A stretch of DNA of 64,000 bases, taken from JALZKA01 sp963725035 (GTDB lineage Bacteria; Actinomycetota; Thermoleophilia; Solirubrobacterales; 70-9). Below, one piece after another: positions 59,451 to 64,000 of the stretch. The notes below the pieces were generated by a model. It worked only from the letters and a program-made list of their open reading frames with translations, did no database searches and was not told the DNA's origin. Made by a program: the position numbers and the translations under genes. The stretch is taken from positions 62,001 through 126,000 of the forward strand of contig CAVRWX010000018.1 in assembly GCA_963725035.1 (NCBI GenBank), given 5' to 3'. Position 1 is the stretch's first letter; every line of letters begins with the position of its first letter.

Positions 59451-61535
59451 ATGGGCCATCGGGCACCAGACCGGATCAGAAACGTCGCCCTAGTCGGGCA
59501 CCGTGGCAGCGGCAAGACCAGCGTCGCCGAGGCGATCCTGTTCGAGGCTGGGAAGATCAACCGGCTGGGCTCAGTGACCGAGGGGACGACGGTCTGCGAC
59601 CACGAGCCGGATGAGCAAGAGCGCCAGATGTCGATCGACGCCGCGGTCGCCTCGATCGACTTTCACGACCGCAAGATCAACCTGATCGATACGCCCGGCG
59701 ACCCCAGCTTCGTCGCCGATGCCCTCGCGGCGCTTCGGGTTGTCGACTCGGCCGTCGTGGTGGTGAACGCGGTCGCGGGCGTCGAGGTGCACACCGAGCG
59801 CCTCTGGAAGCGCGCGGCGGCCGAAGGCCTTTCCCGCCTCATCTACGTGAACATGCTCGACCGCGAGCGAGCAGACTTCTTCAAGACCCTCGATTCGCTC
59901 AAGGCGGCGTTCGGCGTCCACGTAGTCGCGACCGAGATCCCGATCGGATCCGAGCACGAGGTCAAGGGCGTCGTCGACCTGATCGACATGAAGGCGTTCG
60001 TCTACGAGGGCGAGGGTCGCGGCAACTCGTCCGAGGCCGAGATCCCGGAGGAGCTTCAGGACCTGGCACAGGAGTACCGCGAGAAGCTGATGGACGAGGT
60101 CGCGGAGAACTCGGACGAGCTCATGGAGCGCTACCTGGAGGGCGAGGAGATCTCGCACGAGGAGATCGTCACCGCGCTCAAGAAGGGCGTCACAGAGGGA
60201 CACCTCTTCCCGGTCACCTGTGGCATCGCGACCAAGAACCTTGGATCGGACCGCCTGCTGGAGGCGCTCCTGGAGGATCTCCCGTCGCCCGCGATGCGCG
60301 GCGCGATCCACGCGCTCGGCGCCGACGATGAGGATGCAGATATTGCGCCCGAGGAGGATGCGCCCGTCCTCGCCTATGTCTTCAAGACGACCGCCGACCC
60401 GTACACGGGCCGGATCAACCTTCTGAGGGTCGAGTCCGGCGTCCTTCGCTCGGACTCGCACCTGATCAACGCGACCCGCAACTCGAAGGAGAGGATCGGC
60501 CAGCTCGCCTCGCCGTGGGGCAAGGACATGGACCCGGTGGACGAGCTCGGCCCGGGCGACATCGGCGCCGTCCCGAAGCTGAAGGACACAAGGGCCGGTG
60601 ATGTCCTGGCCGAGAAGCAGACGGACATCCACTTCCCACCGCTCGACCTGCCGGCTCCGGTCATGGCGTTCGCCTACGAGGCGAAGACCAAGGGCGACGA
60701 GGAAAAGGCCGCGGTGGCGATCCACCGCCTGGAAGAGGAGGATCCGACGCTCGATGTCCACCGCGATTCGCAGACGGGCGAGCAGATCATCGCGGGGCTC
60801 ACGCAGGTCCACGTCGAGGTGATCGTCCAGCGGATGAAGCGCCGCTTCGGCGCTGAGATCGAGCTCCATCCTCCGCAGGTCCCCTACCTCGAGACGATTC
60901 GCAAGCCGGCCAAGGCGCACGGGCGCTACAAGAAGCAGACCGGCGGTCGCGGCCAGTTCGGCGATTGCCACATCGAGATCGAGCCGGGCGAGCCTGGCAC
61001 CGGCCTCGAGTTCATCAATGCGATCAAGGGCGGATCGATTCCCGGCGGCTTCATCCCCGCCGTCGAGAAGGGCATCTCCGAGCAGATGGCGAAGGGGGTC
61101 CTCGCCGGGTATCCCGTCAAGGACGTCCGCGTTCGGCTCTTCGACGGGCAGTACCACACGGTCGACTCATCGGAGATGGCGTTCAAGATCGCCGGTTCGA
61201 TGGCCTTCAAGGATGCAGCCGCGAAGGCCGAGGCTTATCTCCTGGAGCCGATCGTCGAGATGACGATCTCGACGCCCGAGGACAGCGTCGGTGACGTAAT
61301 CGGTGATCTCAACTCGCGCCGCGGGCACCCGCTCGGCATGGAGCCGAAGGCCTCGATGACGGAGATCAAGGCCGAGGTGCCGATGGCCGAAGTTCTCGAC
61401 TACGCCCCCGACCTTCGCGCGATCACGGGCGGCCGGGGCGACTTCACGATGGAGTTCCTCCGCTACCAGGAGATTCCTGGGCAGATCGCCCAGAAGATCA
61501 TCGCCCAGAGCCAGGCCGAGGCCCAAGCGGCTTGA
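59451..61535 (+). CDS. Elongation factor G-like GTPase (EF-G2 type)
   Basis: A 694-residue five-domain translation GTPase of the FusA2/EF-G2 group. G1 is GHRGSGKTSVAEAIL, not the AHIDAGKT of true EF-G; G3 is DTPGDPSFV. The G4 site reads YVNMLDRERADF: the NKxD lysine is replaced by methionine. C-terminal KKQTGGRGQFGDCHIE and LNSRRGHPLGME are conserved. It is probably not the main EF-G. CGGGGGA precedes ATG 59451. RNase HI-like follows at once. Confidence 0.88.
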   Translation: MGHRAPDRIRNVALVGHRGSGKTSVAEAILFEAGKINRLGSVTEGTTVCDHEPDEQERQMSIDAAVASIDFHDRKINLIDTPGDPSFVADALAALRVVDSAVVVVNAVAGVEVHTERLWKRAAAEGLSRLIYVNMLDRERADFFKTLDSLKAAFGVHVVATEIPIGSEHEVKGVVDLIDMKAFVYEGEGRGNSSEAEIPEELQDLAQEYREKLMDEVAENSDELMERYLEGEEISHEEIVTALKKGVTEGHLFPVTCGIATKNLGSDRLLEALLEDLPSPAMRGAIHALGADDEDADIAPEEDAPVLAYVFKTTADPYTGRINLLRVESGVLRSDSHLINATRNSKERIGQLASPWGKDMDPVDELGPGDIGAVPKLKDTRAGDVLAEKQTDIHFPPLDLPAPVMAFAYEAKTKGDEEKAAVAIHRLEEEDPTLDVHRDSQTGEQIIAGLTQVHVEVIVQRMKRRFGAEIELHPPQVPYLETIRKPAKAHGRYKKQTGGRGQFGDCHIEIEPGEPGTGLEFINAIKGGSIPGGFIPAVEKGISEQMAKGVLAGYPVKDVRVRLFDGQYHTVDSSEMAFKIAGSMAFKDAAAKAEAYLLEPIVEMTISTPEDSVGDVIGDLNSRRGHPLGMEPKASMTEIKAEVPMAEVLDYAPDLRAITGGRGDFTMEFLRYQEIPGQIAQKIIAQSQAEAQAA

Positions 61536-61939
61536 GGTTGGTGGTGAACGTAGACGGCGGCTCCAGGGGCAACCCGGGGCCGGCGGCGATCGGCATCGTC
61601 ATCCGCAACGCGGACGGCGAGGTGATCGCGGACGCGGCCGAGCCGATCGGCACCGCGACGAACAACGTGGCCGAGTACAGGGCGCTCATTCGCGGCATCG
61701 AGTTGGCCGCGGAGCACGGCGCGACTGAGCTTTCGCTTCGCGGCGACTCGGAGCTGGTCGTCAAGCAGGTGCGCGGCGAGTACCGAGTGAAGGACGTGAA
61801 CCTGAAGCCGCTCCATGCCGACGCGAGGTCGAAGCTCTCCTCATTCAGCAAGTGGTCGTTCGACCACGTACGCCGCGAGGAGAACGCCGAAGCGGACGCA
61901 TTGGTGAACCAGGCGCTCGACGCGCACTCGACGCTCTGA
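61532..61939 (+). CDS. RNase HI-like protein
   Basis: A 135-residue RNase H fold: VVNVDGGSRGNPGPAAIGIV (first Asp), NNVAEYRALIRGIEL (Glu), LRGDSELVVKQV (Asp) and REENAEADALVNQAL (last Asp). All four catalytic acids are in place. It matches the RNase HI domain found alone or fused to CobC in actinobacteria. The TTG start overlaps the upstream stop and the end overlaps the PPOX ATG. Confidence 0.9.
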   Translation: MRLVVNVDGGSRGNPGPAAIGIVIRNADGEVIADAAEPIGTATNNVAEYRALIRGIELAAEHGATELSLRGDSELVVKQVRGEYRVKDVNLKPLHADARSKLSSFSKWSFDHVRREENAEADALVNQALDAHSTL

Positions 61940-62355
61940 TGCTGAGTGACGCGGCCAAGGACCTGATCCGCTCCGGCGCGCTCGGGCATCTCGTCACGAT
62001 CGGCAAGGACGGATCGCCGCAGGTCACGTGCGTCTGGGTCGCGGTCGACGGCGACGATCTCGTCACCGCGCACCTCAACCCGGACCAGCAGAAGCTGAAG
62101 AACGTCCGCCGCGACCCCCGCGTCGTCGTCACCTTCGAGGGCACCGAGATCCACGACCCGGGAATGCGGGAGTACATCGTGGTCCACGGCACCGGTTCGA
62201 TCGAGGAGGGCGGAGCGCCAGAGCTCCTTCAGGAGCTCGCCTATTCGTACCTCGGGCCAGACGTCAAGTTCCCGCCGATGGACGACCCGCCAGCGGGCGT
62301 GCGCATGCGTATTTCGGTCGAGAAGGTCGGCGGCGTCGGCCCCTGGACTGACTAG
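61939..62355 (+). CDS. PPOX-class F420/flavin-dependent oxidoreductase
   Basis: A 138-residue split-barrel protein: HLVTIGKDGSPQVTCVWVAVDG, DLVTAHLNPDQQKLKNVRRDPRV (both listed in part). These are marks of the actinobacterial PPOX-class F420-dependent proteins. Substrate unknown. Its presence fits an F420-making actinobacterium. It ends 15 bases before the tRNA. Confidence 0.85.
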   Translation: MLSDAAKDLIRSGALGHLVTIGKDGSPQVTCVWVAVDGDDLVTAHLNPDQQKLKNVRRDPRVVVTFEGTEIHDPGMREYIVVHGTGSIEEGGAPELLQELAYSYLGPDVKFPPMDDPPAGVRMRISVEKVGGVGPWTD

Positions 62356-62369
62356 ACTCGTCGGCTCGC

Positions 62370-62443
62370 GCGGCTGTAGCTCAGTTGGCTAGAGCGTCTG
62401 CTTGCCATGCAGAAGGTCGTGGGTTCGAATCCCATCAGCCGCT
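62370..62443 (+). tRNA. tRNA-Gly (anticodon GCC)
   Basis: A full cloverleaf folds. The acceptor GCGGCTG pairs with CAGCCGC, the D-arm GCTC with GAGC, and the anticodon stem TCTGC with GCAGA around loop TTGCCAT, so the anticodon is GCC (62404-62406). The T arm is GTGGGTTCGAATCCCAT. The discriminator is T, as in bacterial tRNA-Gly. CCA is not encoded. Confidence 0.95.
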
Positions 62444-62472
62444 CTTTTCGAAGTCCCGCCAGACTTCACGTC

Positions 62473-62961
62473 TTGACCGATCCCGGCCACCATCTCGTCG
62501 AGGTCCATGACATGTTCCGGCGTGAGCTCTCGGAGCTTCGTGACCTGCTCGCACGTGTCCGGGAGGGCGCTATCGCTGCCGGCGATGCACGGACGGGCTT
62601 GAACGCGATGGCGATGCGCCAGAACGACTGGACGCTCGGCGCGGTGTGCTCGCGCTATTGCAGCGGAGTGACCCATCACCATCACCTCGAGGACGAGGGC
62701 ATCTTCCCGCACCTCAGAAAGAGCGACGAGTCGCTCGCTCCGGTGCTTGATCGTCTAGCTGCGGAGCACCTCGAGATCCACGACGCGATCGAAGCCGTGG
62801 ACACCGAGCTTGTCCGGCACATGAACGAGCCGGCCCACCTCGAGGGAATCGAGAGTGCCATAGAAGTCCTCAGCGACAGACTGCTGACCCACTTCACATA
62901 TGAAGAAGAGAAGCTCGTCGAGCCCCTTTCGAAGCACGGGCTCTACCCGGGCCAGGTCTGA
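62473..62961 (+). CDS. Hemerythrin domain protein
   Basis: A four-helix protein with di-iron ligands: HHLVEVHDMF, THHHHLEDEGIFP, AEHLEIHDAI and LLTHFTYEEEKLVEP. Such proteins bind oxygen, nitric oxide or iron, or sense redox state. The start is taken as TTG 62473 because the region upstream is the tRNA; ATG 62507 or later is also possible. It is followed eight bases on by an unknown gene. Confidence 0.85.
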   Translation: MTDPGHHLVEVHDMFRRELSELRDLLARVREGAIAAGDARTGLNAMAMRQNDWTLGAVCSRYCSGVTHHHHLEDEGIFPHLRKSDESLAPVLDRLAAEHLEIHDAIEAVDTELVRHMNEPAHLEGIESAIEVLSDRLLTHFTYEEEKLVEPLSKHGLYPGQV

Positions 62962-62968
62962 ACCAACG

Positions 62969-63319
62969 ATGGCCGAGTACAGCGTCAACAAGGAAGCCGT
63001 ATCCCATGTGACCGAGCTGATCGAGGGACGCCAGTACGTCCTCGACTCGGACTGGGGCGAGGACCAGCCCTCGGCCGACGACGAGAACGCTTACCTCGAG
63101 AACCACTCCTGGGACGAGTACGCGGCCTGGCACCTCGGCCTGACCGGCGGCGCCACGGACGAGACGAAGGCCCGCTACGCGTTCGTCGCCGGCGACTTTC
63201 GCCGCGTCCACCGCACAGCGCTGATCGCCTGCGTCTATCGCGCGTCGGAGTGGCGCCACAAAGAGGTCGAACTGGCCGCCCACGACCTGCTTCAGCTCCT
63301 CGACAAGACCGCCCGCTAG
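62969..63319 (+). CDS. Conserved hypothetical protein
   Basis: A 116-residue soluble protein (MAEYSVNKEAVSHVTELIEG start; FRRVHRTALIACVYRASEWR near the end). It is acidic in the middle, with many aromatic residues. I recall similar short proteins across actinobacteria but no function. It overlaps by four bases with the end of the minus-strand hydrolase. Confidence 0.75.
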   Translation: MAEYSVNKEAVSHVTELIEGRQYVLDSDWGEDQPSADDENAYLENHSWDEYAAWHLGLTGGATDETKARYAFVAGDFRRVHRTALIACVYRASEWRHKEVELAAHDLLQLLDKTAR

Positions 63320-64000
63320 GCCAGGAACTCGCAGATCTCCCGCGTCGTCCGCTCGGGCTCCTGGTCGAAGACGAAGTGCCCGGCGCCCTCGAATGCGGCG
63401 AGCCGTGCACCGGGGATCTCGCGCTCGAACCTGTGCGCGCCCGCCAGCGGAGCGAACTGGTCGTCGGCGCCCCAGACAAGGAGGGTGGGCGCACCGATCT
63501 CCGCGAGCTTGCCTTCATAGGGCGCGAGCTTTTCGAAATCCATCGAGCGGTAGAACTCGATCGTCGCCTCGCGGCCGCGTCCCTCGGCGAACGGGCGCCA
63601 GTAGGCGTCGACATCCGCCTCGGAGAAGATCGCTCCATCGGCCCGGATGAGCCCAGCGAAGCCGTCGCGGTCGATCCCGGCCATGATCTCCTCGCCCTGC
63701 GGCGATCGCATCGCCTCGGCCATCCCGTGCCACTTGCCGTCCGAGAAGAATCCGGTGTCAGAGATGATTAGGGCGGACACGAGATCAGGGTTCTCGCACG
63801 CCCAGGCGAGGCCTACGAATCCACCCCAGTCATGGACGACGACGGCCACGCGGCCGAGGTCGAGGTCGCGGTGAAGATCGCCGAGTGCCTCGAGGTTCCG
63901 CTCGAACGTCGCGGGACCCGGATCGTCTGAGTCGCCGAGGCAGTAGAGGTCGGGCGCAATGCAGCGCCGGCCCTGGCCCGAGAGTGCGTCCATGAGCGGC
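63316..64000 (-). CDS. Alpha/beta hydrolase (haloalkane dehalogenase/epoxide hydrolase-like), truncated by the window edge
   Basis: The nucleophile is Asp in VVVHDWGGFVGLAWA; the later acid (LLVWGADDQF) and histidine (EGAGHFVFDQEPE) complete the triad. A nucleophilic Asp instead of Ser suggests dehalogenase or epoxide hydrolase rather than esterase. The upstream HGxP oxyanion motif is missing because the gene continues beyond 64,000. A start at 63993 is therefore probably internal. Confidence 0.82.
   Translation of the reverse strand, partial: PLMDALSGQGRRCIAPDLYCLGDSDDPGPATFERNLEALGDLHRDLDLGRVAVVVHDWGGFVGLAWACENPDLVSALIISDTGFFSDGKWHGMAEAMRSPQGEEIMAGIDRDGFAGLIRADGAIFSEADVDAYWRPFAEGRGREATIEFYRSMDFEKLAPYEGKLAEIGAPTLLVWGADDQFAPLAGAHRFEREIPGARLAAFEGAGHFVFDQEPERTTREICEFLA

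Noticed and set aside
59571..61157. Long minus-strand open frame opposite the EF-G2 gene
   Set aside because: It mirrors the codon bias of the plus-strand gene and has no protein-family sequence; similar shadows occur opposite most genes here.

Overview
This is a single high-GC stretch of bacterial chromosome that is almost entirely housekeeping DNA. Gene content and order point to Actinomycetota, most likely class Thermoleophilia (Solirubrobacterales or a close relative). The lines of evidence are: a SepIVA-like coiled-coil gene next to coaD, a DUF177-rpmF-plsX-acpP-rnc-smc-ftsY-ffh-rpsP-khpA-trmD-rplS-lepB-rnhB run, a WhiG/FliA sigma gene next to a XerC/D recombinase, an F420-type PPOX protein, a DUF3352 protein, and an exported protein with the LSY(S/A)NVTA...LALFVAL N-terminus that I associate with Thermoleophilia. 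I see no prophage, insertion sequence with a transposase, CRISPR array or plasmid functions.

Layout. 1-2.6 kb: end of a Bax-inhibitor-like gene, a formate/nitrite transporter, scpA-scpB, a small membrane protein. 2.6-5.2 kb: rluB-aroH-hisC-cupin. 5.2-10.5 kb: an M15 peptidase, then an aromatic operon (two non-homologous DAHP synthases, tyrA with an ACT domain, aroA) preceded by a leader peptide dense in Tyr/Trp/Phe codons. 10.5-16.6 kb: cupin, cmk-der-DUF3352, metK, a PH-domain protein. 16.6-22.6 kb: priA-def-fmt-rsmB-zinc ribbon-rpe. 22.6-25.8 kb: antiporter and flippase on the minus strand. 25.9-29.4 kb: riboflavin operon ribD-ribE-ribBA-ribH. 29.4-36.3 kb: rpmB, a FakA-like DAK protein, a GST, recG-rsmD-coaD, sepIVA. 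36.3-48 kb: a methyltransferase, then the long translation/lipid/SRP superoperon. 48-52 kb: yraN, comM-dprA-thiD. 52-57.6 kb: surface protein, ilvD-plsC-SDR, L,D-transpeptidase. 57.6-64 kb: xerC/D, whiG/fliA, an EF-G2-like GTPase, RNase HI-like, PPOX, tRNA-Gly(GCC), hemerythrin, a small hypothetical and a truncated alpha/beta hydrolase.

Three themes run across the window. First, about twenty genes carry a TANNNT box only 6-13 bases before the start codon, which is what leaderless transcription looks like. Second, at least twelve one-base frame disruptions interrupt conserved genes (scpA, cmk, metK, the PH protein, rsmB, GST, DUF177, ftsY, the surface protein, ilvD). Most are probably assembly or sequencing indels, so the intact products should be assumed. 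Third, a family of short hairpin repeats with changing but still paired stems recurs in intergenic DNA at 10.9, 32.3, 44.6 and 48.1 kb.

The most interesting single items are the aromatic-amino-acid leader peptide ahead of aroF, an SMC protein of only 778 residues with no recognisable hinge, an RNase III with two metal-ligand positions substituted, and the 60-bp tandem hairpin repeat at 48.1 kb.
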